Shown here: one piece after another, positions 47,153 through 58,268 of the stretch | Numbering within the stretch: position 1 is the stretch's first letter | Layout: each line of letters starts with the position of its first letter | Notes under the pieces: generated by a model | What the model saw: only the letters and a program-made list of their open reading frames with translations | What the model was told of the DNA's origin: nothing | Databases searched by the model: none | Origin: Telopea speciosissima | Taxonomy: Eukaryota; Streptophyta; Magnoliopsida; Proteales; Proteaceae | NCBI RefSeq assembly: GCF_018873765.1 | Contig: NC_057918.1 | Coordinates: 63,800,871 to 63,864,870, forward strand | Direction: 5' to 3' | Length of the DNA stretch: 64,000 nt | Program-made: the position numbers and the translations under genes

Positions 47153-48464
47153 TGTAAGTACCTTGGTCCCTGCTGACGGGGTTTCCTCAACCTTATTGGC
47201 GATAGACTATTTGTCTGAGTTTATGGGGGTATCATTTTGATACATTATCATGGGGGTAAGGGTCATACTTCATAAAAATATTAAAATAAAATGAGGAGTC
47301 ACCACCTAGGGTTAGGGCCTAGGACCCAATGGGTGTAGCCCTATCCGTTATGAACGAAAACGGACTACACGATTCCATATGGTTTGGTCAGAGATTTAGG
47401 TAAGGGGTCAGGTTACAAGCATGGGAAGGTGTTAGGCACCCATCTTGCCCGACAAAAACCGATCTTTCTGTTATAGATGCTAAAAGGAAGAATATTCTCT
47501 CTTTCTATGACAATAAGGCTACAGAATGTATATTATACCTATATTTACAATACATACATTAAAATGGAAAAAAACAAAAAACTACATTGTAACGACAAAA
47601 ATGCAATGATTATACCTTCATAGGGGTATACCTCAGATCTTGACGATCTCCTGGCTCAAGGGAAGATGGACGAATGGACCAACACCGGTTCTTCGAACAG
47701 GGTAATGGCTCTCTGGATGTGTCTTTCGTTATCTGTAAACGGGCAGAATAACGGCTATAAAAAGGAAGTTTCATTACTTGTAAGCGGACAAAATAACGAC
47801 TATAAAATGGGACTTTCGTTATCCGTATACAGACGGAATAACGACTTGATCGGGATCGGATCGCTCTTCGGATGTGTGGGTAATCGACGGACCTACCAAC
47901 AACTCAAGTGGGTAATCGATGGATCTACCCGCAACTCAAGTGGGTAATCGATGGATCTACCCACAACTCAGAACGCTACTCAAAAATCGCTCACAAAGGC
48001 CTGAAAGAGGGGAAGAATCGAGCTGGGAGGGTCTCCCTAAGCTTAGGATTGCTTCAAATGAGGGGAGGGGGACCCTCCTATTTATAAGGGGTGTCCCATT
48101 TTCACAGCGTCGGGTAAAATGTCCACGGCACCGCGGAGAACCTCCACGGTGCCGTTGGGGACTTTTCCACGACGCCATGGATGACGTCATCCCACTGATG
48201 TCATAACTCTCCGCGGCGGTATGGTTCCGTACACCACTGCCGTGGGAGGCCTCCACGGGGCCGTGGGGCATTGTCTACGGCGCCGTGGACAATATGGTCC
48301 CCTTCTTCCTACTTTTTAAGCCTTAAATGGGCTTTCTTGGAGTTTTGGATGTGTTTGGGCCCATGGACCGTCTTTTTTGTCTTAGAAAATGGAAAGGGGT
48401 GTGATGTCCATTATCCATGTCCCATCATCATCATTGCCAGGGGTGACAAAATTCAGTGTCTACA
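47153..48464 (-). mobile_element. Element B, 5' LTR
   Basis: 1312 bp, TGTAAGTACC...GTGTCTACA, partner of 15150-16442 and followed by the CATAT duplication (48465-48469). It contains the palindrome cluster (48120-48290) and a minus-strand TATAAATA at plus 48078-48086. Confidence 0.93.
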
Positions 48465-48469
48465 CATAT

Positions 48470-49047
48470 ATAGAAGCACGGAAAAAACTGAACGCAACAG
48501 TAGTGGATTCACAGATCTTCAAGGAAGAGCCGTTTTGGATGCTGTTATAGATGAACTTCAAAACCGAAAGTTAAAGTTCGTTTGAAATTGCAGTTGTCGT
48601 GGGATTGGAGAGGTAGCGGATTTTAAAGTTCGTTGTGGATATCTCCACAACGATGCACATGGGATCTTCTCCAATTGCCGTTCTTCATTCGTCTTAGAAT
48701 GGGCAATGGTTGTCTTTTGGGTATTTTGTAAAAAACAAAAGCAAATACAATGGGACAAGTACCATGAGATGTGGAAGGGGGTTATTGTCATGGAAAGGAT
48801 GGAGAAAGCCCACCACAAAGCATTGGCATGTTGTACTACACATTGTTTTGAGGAACACATCAAAGGAAGACATTATTGGTCCCACTATGAGAAAGGAGAA
48901 CGTGATTGGACCAGGATGACAAGATTAGCTCCATGTGATTGGAATTTAGAGGCTACAGTATAGTGGTCTCTTTATTCAAAAGAAGCAGATCTTTTTACTC
49001 AGTTTAAGGCTTTAGGCTCATGAAGGATCAACTCCAATTTTGTGGGT
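48470..49047 (+). mobile_element. Element A, internal region, left of the MITE
   Basis: The continuation of element A after the B insertion. An open stretch at 48706-48963 (starting MVVFWVFCKKQKQ) has no similarity I recognise and ends in a TAG; I do not call it a gene. No gag, protease or RT signature. Confidence 0.5.
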
Positions 49048-49055
49048 GCCCCTGC

Positions 49056-49788
49056 TAGGGGTGTCAATGGGTCGGGTTGGGCCGGGCCTGCCTAAACCCT
49101 GACCCGACCCTAGAGGCCTTAACCCTGACCCTGACCCTGACCCGACCCTGTCAGGGTCAAGAAACTCTCAACCCTGACCCGACCCTGCCAGGGTCGGGCC
49201 GGGTCGGGTTGGTCTTGATTTATGGCACCGTCCACGTGTCTCATTAGACCATGTTTTTGTAACATAGGATCTCAACCTATGGGACAACTAATAAATATGT
49301 TGAAAAAAATGGCGTGTGTATAAACTCTCTCTACAGCTTGTAATGTGTCCCCTCAATAGGCCCGGAAGCTTATAGGGGCTACAACTAAATAACAATCATG
49401 TCAGTGACTCTTTTTATGGTCCTGATCAAAATAGTAGATGATCTACTCTTTTTATGGGTTCCCACTTCATGATGATGACAAAGCTAGTAGTTATCTCTGT
49501 ACAATTCTCTTCTGTTTTTTTTTTTGTCAAGAAAATACTTATATTAAGTATATAATATATATATATATATATATGTAATATTATATACCTATAATTAATA
49601 CAGGGTCGGGTCGGGCCGGGCCGGGCTAGGCCGAGGATCTAAACCCTGACCCGACCCGACCCTGCCAGGGTCAGACTATAACTAAACCCAAACCCGCCCT
49701 CAGGGTCAAAAAATCAGGGTCGGGCCCGGGCCGGGCTCAGGGCGGGTTCGGGCGGGTTCGGGCCAGCCGGGCTTTATTGACACCCCTA
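49056..49788. mobile_element. hAT-type MITE in element A
   Basis: Terminal inverted repeats TAGGGGTGTCAAT (left) and ATTGACACCCCTA (right) with a perfect 8-bp target duplication GCCCCTGC (49048-49055 and 49789-49796). An 8-bp duplication and this TIR are typical of hAT-derived MITEs. The subterminal regions are strongly GC-rich and built from repeats of accctgacccg and gggtcgggtcgg that are inverted relative to each other, so the whole can fold back. The centre is AT-rich with a (TA)n run near 49556-49574. No transposase. Confidence 0.93.
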
Positions 49789-49796
49789 GCCCCTGC

Positions 49797-50182
49797 CAAG
49801 TGTTTCTTTTCTGTTGCTTGCTTTTTCCATCCCAAGTACAAGTCAAATCCCTCAAGTACCTATAAGAAGCATGGGAAACTAGCTGCAATTCAATATGGGA
49901 TTCGAGTTATTCCGTTTTCTTTTCAATCTAAACAATGTCCAGGTCGGTGACCTATTGGTCAAAGTTCAAGCGTTTATTGAAGCAAGTAGTGAGCGAGTTT
50001 GATGGCATACTAGGACTTTGACAAAAGAGCATCCACAGTCCCATTTTGAATTCACGTGACCCCATTCAGAGGAATTGTGAGGGGCAAAGGGTTGGCCGTT
50101 TCTTGTATGGCTTAAAGTGTCACAAATTAACCATGCTGAACTCTAGACCTGTGATCCTGTTCAACAAGTTTGTGAGGGGCAT
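49797..50182 (+). mobile_element. Element A, internal region, right end with polypurine tract
   Basis: Non-coding. It ends TTTGTGAGGGGCAT (50169-50182) directly before the LTR start, a good polypurine tract for a + strand element and further proof that 50183-50972 is a 3' LTR and not a solo LTR. Confidence 0.75.
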
Positions 50183-50972
50183 TGTTTACACCCTATTTTC
50201 GGTCTATTTCGATCAATAGAAAAATAAATCGAAAAACGGTCAGTGACTGAAAACAATCAGAAAATGATTAGTGACCAAAAACTGTCACAAAAAAGGTCAA
50301 GGATCGAAAACGGTCAAAAAACAGTAAATGACTGACGAACTGTTAGTGATCAGTGAACGGTCAGTAGAGTGGTTACAACCAAATCTCAAAGAAGTGGATA
50401 GTTGTGAAATTACCTCTCAAAGAAGTGGGTAGTTATAAAACTACTTGGTAACTACAGAAACCACCTGAATTGCCAAGGATGCCTATAAAAAGAAAAATTC
50501 AAAACAAAGGAAGGGATCCACTAATCTTTATCTTTTATCTTTTCTTTTCTTTTTTAGGAGTAGTGTAATGTAGATTTTTTATCCTGCAATATGTATTTTG
50601 GCTTGTTTCAAAAGACATCTATTATCATTAAGTTGCAAGCTTCACAGTTCGTGACTGAGAGAGTTATGAAGACTTCAACAAATTCCTTTCTATATAATTA
50701 GCAATTTGGTCGTAGAGTATTGGTAGTGTAAATACCAAGTTATTAGCCTCATCAGTTTCGAATTTGGCAGAGTTGTAATGACTTCAACAAAGACGTTCTG
50801 TAAAGTAAGTAATTTGATTCCTTCTACTTCTTCTTGGCATTGCTCTTTGCATTTTTAAAAAGTCCTTGGATTACCAAAGCATTGGTAGAATCCATCGTCG
50901 CTTGAAAGCAAAAATTAGAATAGTTTCCACATCCAACAATGGTCTCCTGACAGAAGAAATTTGGGGGAAACA
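50183..50972 (+). mobile_element. Element A, 3' LTR
   Basis: TGTTTACACC...GGGGGAAACA, partner of 14034-14838. Its last 149 bases, read on the minus strand, continue the ankyrin gene frame and supply a foreign tail and stop codon (stop at 50824-50826). Confidence 0.85.
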
Positions 50973-51497
50973 CAACCACACTGCCAATTAAGAAGCAACC
51001 AATGAAGGGAACAGTGAGGCAGAGGAGAATAGTAAGAATACCGATCCACAAGGAATGGGTTCTTAGCAACATCGCAAACAGACCACACAGGAATGTTGCT
51101 GTCATGGTGATAATGGCAACAAGAATTAGTAACCCAGATAAGGCAATGGTCTTCCGTTGAGAAGCGCCTTCATAATTTTTTATGAGAGAAGTGCCTTCAA
51201 AATCGAAATAACTAAGAATCTCAGTAGTGAAGTAGAGAAATAGAGTGAGCACGGAGCATGAACAAGAACGCAGAGAAGCTACAAAAACATGAAGTAAAGA
51301 CCAACCAAGTGTGTCTTGAAGGTAGGCAAGGGAAGCATCTTGTTTTATCAAAAGCTTAACAATATTCAAACCATTCTTCATGACTACTGCATAGTGAAGA
51401 GGAGTCCTCCCATAAATGTCCCCCACTCTAACCACTTCCGGCTTTACCTGTAGCAGCTTTTAATTTCGGCCATACAACCAACAAGTTCTCTTCCTGA
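50824..51497 (-). pseudogene. Ankyrin-repeat membrane protein (ACD6/ITN1-like), last exon with LTR-derived tail
   Basis: The exon probably begins after an acceptor ttgtttcag at about 51498. An open frame from 51435 contains one ankyrin repeat (DIYGRTPLHYAVVMKNG, then VKLLIKQDASLAYLQD). It continues to a degenerate PGG-type region (NYEGASQRKTIALSG) and three or four membrane segments (LLILVAIITMTATFLCGLFA, LWIGILTILLCLTVPFIGC, then LIGSVVV). From 50972 on the frame is LTR sequence (FPPNFFCQE... ending KNAKSNAKKK). If element A is removed at its target duplication, the original frame would read GSVVV, then Ser-Phe and a stop. A TAA lies in frame near 51465, so the gene may already be a pseudogene. 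ACD6-like proteins act in plant defence at membranes; this copy is probably inactive. Confidence 0.75.
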
Positions 51498-51760
51498 AAC
51501 AACAGATAAATTAATTATAATTAATTAGTGGGAGTAATTAGAACTCGACACCTTCTTTTAATTGCCCTTAACTTATTCTCAAATGTTCTTATTTAAGATA
51601 TGGGTATAAAAGGGTTTTAAAAAATAGGTTGAAAATGAAATATAATTATGTCATTATAAAATGGTGTCATTTTTAATATATATTTTTCAAATACACATGT
51701 CAAATGACACTATTTCCCTCATGCAAAAAATTGTGTATCATACCAACATGGTAAAAAAAT

Positions 51761-51795
<35 letters not shown>

Positions 51796-52458
51796 TAACA
51801 AGCATAAATACCATGAATTATCAATTGAGATTTAATTTTTATCTTATCCATGGTCTCAGAAAGTAGTCGAAACAAGCATTTGACAATGATAGCTAGCCCA
51901 TAGATCATTAATTGATATATGGGATTCAACAGGGGTGGGGCGGTCATTTCTTCCTTCTTGTGTCTGACAAGAAACACCCCCTTACGAATCATTAAATAGG
52001 GAGAATTTATGGAAGAGAGAGATAGTGTAGGATCCTCATTTATGTGAGAGGGCATGCCAAGGACTGTGCACATGGACGGCGTGTAATATATATATAGGGC
52101 ATGAGATCGTTGTCTGATCGTGTAGTCCCTGCACCAGCAACACCAATGAGAGTGCACACAAGGAATCAACATGAATGGGTTTTTTTATACGACATGAGGC
52201 GGGACAGTAATTTTGCACGCTCTTGTGCTTGAGCACAGGAACCTCGTGACCATGAGCGTTTTTTTTCCCATCTATATAATGCCTACCAATCTTTTTTTTT
52301 TTTTTTTTTGGGGGGGGGGGGGGGCGGTAAACATGATGCCTACCTCTGTCTTTGCACCATGGTACATGCATGTAAAGTTGTCCAACCTTTTGGGCCATCA
52401 CATGCTGGTGATTGCGAAGAATTGAGAACATGGAATACTACATCATCAAAAACTTAGA
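51498..52458. other. Probable intron or spacer of the ankyrin pseudogene
   Basis: AT-rich. It holds a (TA)n run at 51762-51792 and a T19/G-rich homopolymer junction at 52290-52324. No coding similarity. Confidence 0.45.
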
Positions 52459-52585
52459 TCACAGCTCTAGATAAAGAAGTGACTCACAGGCCTTATTGAC
52501 AAGACAACATAGATGGGGATCCTTTTCTATCAGCAACTTGGCAACATCACGGTGATAGTACCGCAATGTTAAGACATTGATTGAA
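52459..52585 (-). pseudogene. Ankyrin-repeat exon fragment, cut by a copia LTR
   Basis: The minus strand encodes YYHRDVAKLLIEKDPHLCC and LVNKACESLLYLEL before a stop, a pattern typical of the N-terminal ankyrin repeats of ACD6-like proteins (compare HHRDVVKLLIEKDPEL). Upstream it is interrupted exactly by the copia LTR ending at 52586. It is on the same strand and in the right order to be an upstream exon of the gene whose last exon is at 50973-51497. Any more upstream exons would lie beyond 64000 or are lost. Confidence 0.65.
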
Positions 52586-52838
52586 TGTAATTTGGATATG
52601 TTTTTATTCAAGATCAATGGGGTATAATTACAGTGTAAGGAGATACAAGGAAATGGAGCAATTATCTCCATGAAATCTATACAAATGAAATCATAATCAA
52701 AACATAATAAAATTGAATCCTAAGTTTCTATAATAGGTCCTATTTTGGCTGTAGAAGATTGATACAGATATACAAGGCAAGATCTGGGGAGATATGTGAA
52801 TGAGTCAATGCCAACCAATTGCTCATTCAGTGGAGACA
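52586..52838 (-). mobile_element. 3' LTR of the second Ty1/copia element
   Basis: On the plus strand TGTAATTTGG...GTGGAGACA, 253 bp, placed directly after the copia polypurine tract (minus strand CTTGAGGGGGAGTATTAAC, plus 52839-52857). No matching 5' LTR lies in the window; the 5' part of the element, including gag, is missing. Confidence 0.75.
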
Positions 52839-52859
52839 GTTAATACTCCCCCTCAAGGT

Positions 52860-54640
52860 GGAGCATGAAGGTCTTGAATGCCCAGCTTGGACTTGAGATG
52901 TTGAAATTGAGCCCGACCAAGTGACTTAGTGAATAAATCGGCTAATTGATCAGCCGAAGCAATTTTGTTAGGACAAATCAGGCCTTGGTTTAGTTTCTCA
53001 CGAACGACATGACAATCTATCTCGATGTGCTTTGTTCACTCATGATATACTGGATTAGCTCCAATGTGAAGGGAGGCTTGATTATCGCAATAAAGAGTGA
53101 TACCCTTCGGTGAAGTCAAACTCAGATCTCGTAAAAGAAAAGATAGCCAAGTGATCTCACAAGGAGCGACTGCCATGGCATGGTATTCGGCCTCAGCATA
53201 AGAGCGGGAAACCATGGTTTGCTTCTTTGTTTTCCAAGAGACTGGACTAGAGCCCAAAAAAAATACAATAGCCTATGGTGGATCATCTAGTCATTGGACA
53301 ACTTGCCCAATCAAAACCATAGAAAGCAGTCAAATGAAGCTCGTTGTTGGCTTGTATAAGTATACCTTGACCAGGAATTCCTTTGAGATACCGTATGAGA
53401 TGGTGGGCAGCCTCAAAGTGAGGTTGGCGTGGCTGGTGCATAAACTGACTTAGAATATTGATAGTATGCACAATGTCAGGCCTTGTAACAGTGAGATATA
53501 TCAAGCAACCAATCAATGGATGGCATGGAGCCGGATCAAAGAGAATAAGTCTTGTGGAATCAGAGAGCTTCAGGTTCTATTCCATTGGAAAATCTGATGG
53601 TTTGGCACCAGTGATCCCACTGCCATTGAGAATGTCAAGTGTATACTTCCGTTGGCAGAGATAGAGTCCCTTTTTGAAACGGGCGACTTCTATACCAAGG
53701 AAGTATTTTAGGGGTCCAATATCCTTGGTATGGAACTGTTCACAGATACAAGTCTTGTTATCCTTTAGTAAAGTGTCTTCAGAACTAGTAATGATGATGT
53801 CATCAACGTACACAAGTTCGAAGACGGAGGATGATTGCTGATGAAGAACAAAGAGCGAGTGATCAGCCTGTGATTGGGTAAAACCGAAACCAAGTAGGGT
53901 GGTGGATAATTTAGAGAACTATTTGCGTGATGCCTGTTTGAGATCATAGAGGGACTGTTGAAGTTTGCAAACAACATTCTCCCACTTACGACGATATCCA
54001 GGGGATGGTAAGATGTATACATCATCCAAAAGATCCCCATGTAAAAAGGCATTGTTTATGTCCAATTGGTGAAGAGACCAGCCATTTGCCACGACAACAA
54101 TAAGTAGAACACGGATAGTGACAAGCTTAGCCACAGGGGCAAAGGTGTCATGATAATTGACCCCCTCAATTTGCGTGTAGCCTTTGGTAACAAGATAGGC
54201 TATATAGCGTTCCATAGAACCATCCGCTTGCCATTATATTTTGAAAACCCATTTGGAGTCAATTGCTTTTTTGTTGGCAGGTAACGGAACCAGAGTCCAA
54301 GTCTTGCTGTTTGTGAGAGCAGTAATCTCAGTTTGCATTGCATCAAGCCATTTAGAATGTTTCATACCCTCGATGAAACTGGAGGGCTCAGTAGTGGTGG
54401 TCAGAGCAGTGAGAAAAGCCATGTGATGTGGTAAAAAAACGATGATAACTTGAGGAATTAGTAAGGGGATAAGAAATAACTTGACCAACAGGTGAAGACG
54501 CATTTGATTGGGAAATAGACACGTAGTAGTCTTGGAGATAAGAAGGAGGTTTAGTGATGCGGGAGGGACGTGTGGAGGGAGGAAGAGCGGGTGGTGGAGG
54601 TGGTGTAGGACAAGAGTTGGCATCAATAGTATCATGGAGA
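52860..54640 (-). pseudogene. Second copia element: reverse transcriptase and RNase H
   Basis: RT start with AMQTEITALTNSKTWTLVPL (54.3 kb), KGYTQIEGVNYHDTFAPVAK and LDINNAFLHGDLLDDVY (first catalytic block), LQQSLYDLKQASRK, then MYVDDIIITSSED (YVDD) and LKYFLGIEVA. Connection: YLTVTRPDIVHTINILSQFM. RNase H: SYAEAEYHAMA, DNQASLHIGANPVYHE, and a decayed LTKPLG-type end near 52930. Frame breaks near 54225, 53920, 53550 and 53270. Confidence 0.88.
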
Positions 54641-54775
54641 GCGGGTGAGGGTGTTGGTGGTATTGGATTGGAGGGGTAATGTCATCATGATCGGGTGAGG
54701 GAATGGGAAAAACGTAGGAGGGGGATGTGGAAGGGGTCTTATATAGTTGATATGGAAAAATGTGCTCATGGAAAA

Positions 54776-55126
54776 TTATGTCACAAGAGACGTAAGTAAC
54801 TTGGGAAGTAAGATCATAAATTTTGTAACCTTTTTGGCTATGGGGGTATCCAATGAAGATGCAGGAAGGGCACGTTGATCAAACTTGTGCTTGGCAGTGG
54901 TGTTGCGACCAAAGCCAAAACAGCCAAAAACTTTGAGATGAGAAAGGGAGGGGTACTTGTGAAATAAAATTTCATGGGGAGTTTCCCCTTTGAGGACAGA
55001 GGTGGGTAAACGGTTTATTAAGTAACAGGCAGTGAGAATGAAATCACCCCAAAAAGGTAATGGAAGATTAGCCTGAAAACGAAGAGCTCGGGCAATATTA
55101 AGGAGGTGGCGATGTTTGTGCTCCAC
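54776..55126 (-). pseudogene. Second copia element: integrase C-terminal part
   Basis: KNGVVEHKHRHLLNIARALRF, LPLPFWGDFILTACYLINRLP and HLKVFGCFGFG are copia integrase motifs. The match continues, after removal of the LINE, from TPQQNG at about 62650: the LINE has landed inside the conserved TPQQNGVVE motif. Confidence 0.85.
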
Positions 55127-55137
55127 AACGCCATTTT

Positions 55138-55511
55138 TTTTCTTTTGATGAGAAGAAAAATAAGTTATATTAAACAGCAAAGTTACAGTCGTTACGAGCC
55201 ATATTTTTTACATAGGTTATGCCTAGCTTATATCCATCCATCGTGAAATTGACATTTTTTGTACAACTATAGATATAAAAAAAGTCTTTAAACCAAAACC
55301 ACGGACATTTGGTAGGAGATGGAAGAGTATCAGTAATCAGTTTATGATCCACCCACACCTCTTTAATCTTCAACCCAATGTGAGCCGCACGATCACATCC
55401 ATTACAGATCGCGAAAATGACTGCTGCTAATTCATCTTGATTAGGGAGAATACCTATATCACAAAACCTGAGCCAACCGCCCATCAAAAAACCATAAGCC
55501 CATCCCGTTAC
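55138..55511 (-). mobile_element. LINE fragment, 3' part (RNase H-like domain and A-tail)
   Basis: The minus-strand reading 55541-55170 has an RNase H-like (RVT_3) pattern: ELAAVIFAICNGCDRAAHIGL, VWVDHKLITDTLPS, then a final block ending KNMARNDCNF. It ends in an A-rich tail (minus strand aaaagaaaaaaaa) that abuts AAATGGCGTT. The other half of the fragment is at 61882-62633. The 11-bp flanks are aacgccatttt (55127-55137) and aatgccatttt (62634-62644), one mismatch, a good L1-type target duplication. Confidence 0.8.
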
Positions 55512-55516
55512 CTTGC

Positions 55517-57203
55517 TGTTTGAGTTAAAATAATACCACAAGCGTACGGGTCAATCGTAGCTACGGGTCGAACACGAGGAGATATACGCCACTCTATTTA
55601 ATTAACTTAAAAGTAATGCAAAGTGAACCAAATTAAAGTGTTAAATTAAACTAATTAAACTAATGAAAATTAATGCATCCTAACTCATAAGCATCTAACA
55701 AAATTTAGGGATTAAATTGGCGTCCTAACACATGAGCATCTAACCTATCAAACTAAAGCGAATTGAAAGGAATAACAAAAGCGCAGCCACACTTCATAAT
55801 CACATAAAAAGAAATAAGGGAATAAAAGTGCATCCACATACCACAACCATATAAAAAAAATAAAAGAAATAGAGGGAGAAGAAGAAGAAGATAGAGAGAG
55901 ATAGAGGAAAGGGAGAATGAGATTAAGGGTTTAGAGAATGAGATACCTTGATGTGCTTGAATACTTGAATAAACTCACCATGGCTTCCTCTTCTAAATCT
56001 CCATGTCTTGTCATCAACATAGGAACTTAGACTAGAAAGCTTTAAACTAAAACTATTACAACCATTAAACTAGACTTATGAAATCAAAACTAAAAACTTA
56101 AGCCAAAAATAGGAAAAGAAGAGAAAATTTCACTAAGTGAATGAAATAAAAATTACACTAAAAAACTGAATTAAAATTGAACTAGAAACTAACTAAAAAC
56201 TGAACTAAAACTAACTCCTTACAACCCAGAGGGCAAGGGGTATTTATAAGGGGAAGAGAGGAGAAGAGAGAACAGGGAAGTGTAGAAGAAATATTCCCTA
56301 AGAAAAGAGAATATTCTCTTCTCCTTCCTCTTTTACAATGCATTGAATCCTAAAAAAAAAGAAAAAAATAGAAAGAAGAAGAAGAGAAGATTGTTTACAT
56401 AGACCTTCTATTTCTAGAAAAGTAAACTTCCAATTCTAACAAGTGCTTCCTTTTCTTTGTAGATATCTTCTCCAAGCAATAAAATCAAAGCATCTTTGAT
56501 TTTTCAACTTTCCATAGGTGAGAGAATATCTTTCAAAATAAATCTATCCCAAGTAGAATTCCAGAAGTGCCCTTGAGAAGTTGGAGGAGAGAGAGAGTAA
56601 GGGTGATGACTAGGATTCCTTCAAGAATAAATAAAATACCCATTCTGTCTTTCAGAAAACGTGGAGCATGGGGTGCTTATATAGGCCTCACCATTGTGTT
56701 CCTTGCGAAAAATCACCCAAAATAGACCCAAATTTCGTCCAATTTGGAGTTCGGGAGCCCAAGATATCTCAAGTTGAAGTTGGACTGTCTAGAGCCCTCC
56801 AAATGGAATCTTTCGGGTACAAGAAATATAACTTCTGGTTATTGCGTTAAGATCCCTGGCATCTGAACTTTTGCTTCATTTTGTCCCTGTCCAATTGTCA
56901 ATAATTACAAATAAACCCCTACAGACCATTTTCGCACTTCGTTATGGAAACGGCCGTAACTTCTTCGTTTCAACTCGGAATCAAGTGCCGTTTGAACCAT
57001 TACGAAGCTGACTCGATGGGCTACGTATCCAAGCCATTAACACCTCTAAACAGCTTAAAAACATTTTCTTAGCATCATCTCCTCCATTTTCACAAGAATT
57101 CACATAAAACCTGAAAAGCACAAGAAAGCACCGAGTAACTCTGTCCAATGTGGTAAAATATATGTTTTATGCCCTAAGATTTCACACATAAATGTGCTCA
57201 TCA
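55517..57203 (-). mobile_element. Athila-type element D, 3' LTR
   Basis: 1687 bp from TGTTTGAGTTAA to GTGCTCATCA. Flanking target duplication CTTGC (55512-55516 and 61877-61881). On the minus strand it is preceded by the purine tract AAGTGTGAGGGAATC (plus 57204-57218). Over about 1630 bp shared with 60245-61876 I count roughly 20 substitutions, about 1.2%, so D is the youngest LTR element whose two LTRs can be compared here. Confidence 0.92.
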
Positions 57204-58268
57204 GATTCCCTCACACTTGAACGTTACTTGGCCTCAAATAAACAAAAGAAAAACTAACCTAGAATGCAAAAATCCTAACTCACTTTCGTAGGAATCACGG
57301 TTGCACTTAGCATGTGCAACAAGCCTTTAAACCCCTAGGTTACCCCTAGTGGATGAGTTTTGTCTCATGGGTGTTTGCAGTGAATATACATCCAAAATTC
57401 AATTGTAAATGAATGCTGCAAATTTTAATCATGGCATAAGTAGGACAGTGCACATAATCCCAAAAAGTGTTCAACTAAAGATCAAGGAGCCAAAGGTTCC
57501 CCCATACTTGAATTTTATCACCCCACATCAATTCAAGTAACAAGCATGCATCAAGTTCAAGGGATCTCCTCGTATTTTCTGAACACTACTCACCTTCAAG
57601 TAAACCCCCCATAGCATCGATGGAACCAAAGACTTAGGCATTGAGTATTGTTGACCATACTCTTTTTTTTTTCAGGCATGAAGGCAAAAGTTTTTGTCTT
57701 TCTCAACCACAAACTCTATTTCTACTCCACTACTGTTCTCTGAATGACATGGTGGAGCATACACCAGACACCCAAATACTTGGTAGCTTCGGTTTTTGCA
57801 TATATCCATAAGACATTGAGACATTGATGCAAGAGTTTTTTTTTGAGTTTCCTTCCAAGAAATTTCGATCAAGTCACCCTGCTTCATGAGGCACAGTGCC
57901 CTGTCTAGTCCCAAGGAATTCCACTTTCTTTTCTATTCCTTATTTTTTTTCTTTTTCTTTTTTTCATTCACTTCCACTTTCATGCCTTGCCTTGCCACAA
58001 ACAAATTGGTCTCAACTACTAGCCAAAAGATCAAAGGTTCCATTCCTAGCCATCAAATGAAATAACGCTCATATTTTTCAATTCAATCCCTCTCACCGGA
58101 TACAAACCAATTACCGTCCTTGAAAAGGAATTTTTTATTATTTCGCATGCTAGGACACCTAATTCCCTCTTTCTCTCGCTTTGCAATCAAAGAGACATAT
58201 GCACAAAACCAAACTATTGTCACAGTCAAAATTCACCAATTAAGCCCAACATCCCCCCCACACTTAAT
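57204..58268 (-). mobile_element. Element D, non-coding 3' region
   Basis: Lies between the gag-derived ORF and the 3' LTR. It contains the Athila-typical sequence cattgaggacactgcatgaa and a following G-rich tract (minus strand, plus about 58250-58290). No integrase, RT or protease is present. Confidence 0.65.

Noticed and set aside
48706..48963. 85-codon ORF in element A
   Set aside because: No recognisable domain and no homologue seen in the window; chance or unrecognised relic.
49080..49200. Telomere-like repeats (ccctga/ccctaa)
   Set aside because: The unit is accctgacccg and varies; it belongs to the arms of the hAT-type MITE.
50183..50972. Interpretation as a solo LTR
   Set aside because: A partner LTR with PBS exists at 14034-14838, a PPT precedes this copy, and the outer flanks agree in four of five bases.
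56668..56850. A 60-residue ORF that occurs identically at 61341-61523
   Set aside because: It lies inside the duplicated LTR of the Athila derivative; identity reflects recent insertion, not a gene family.
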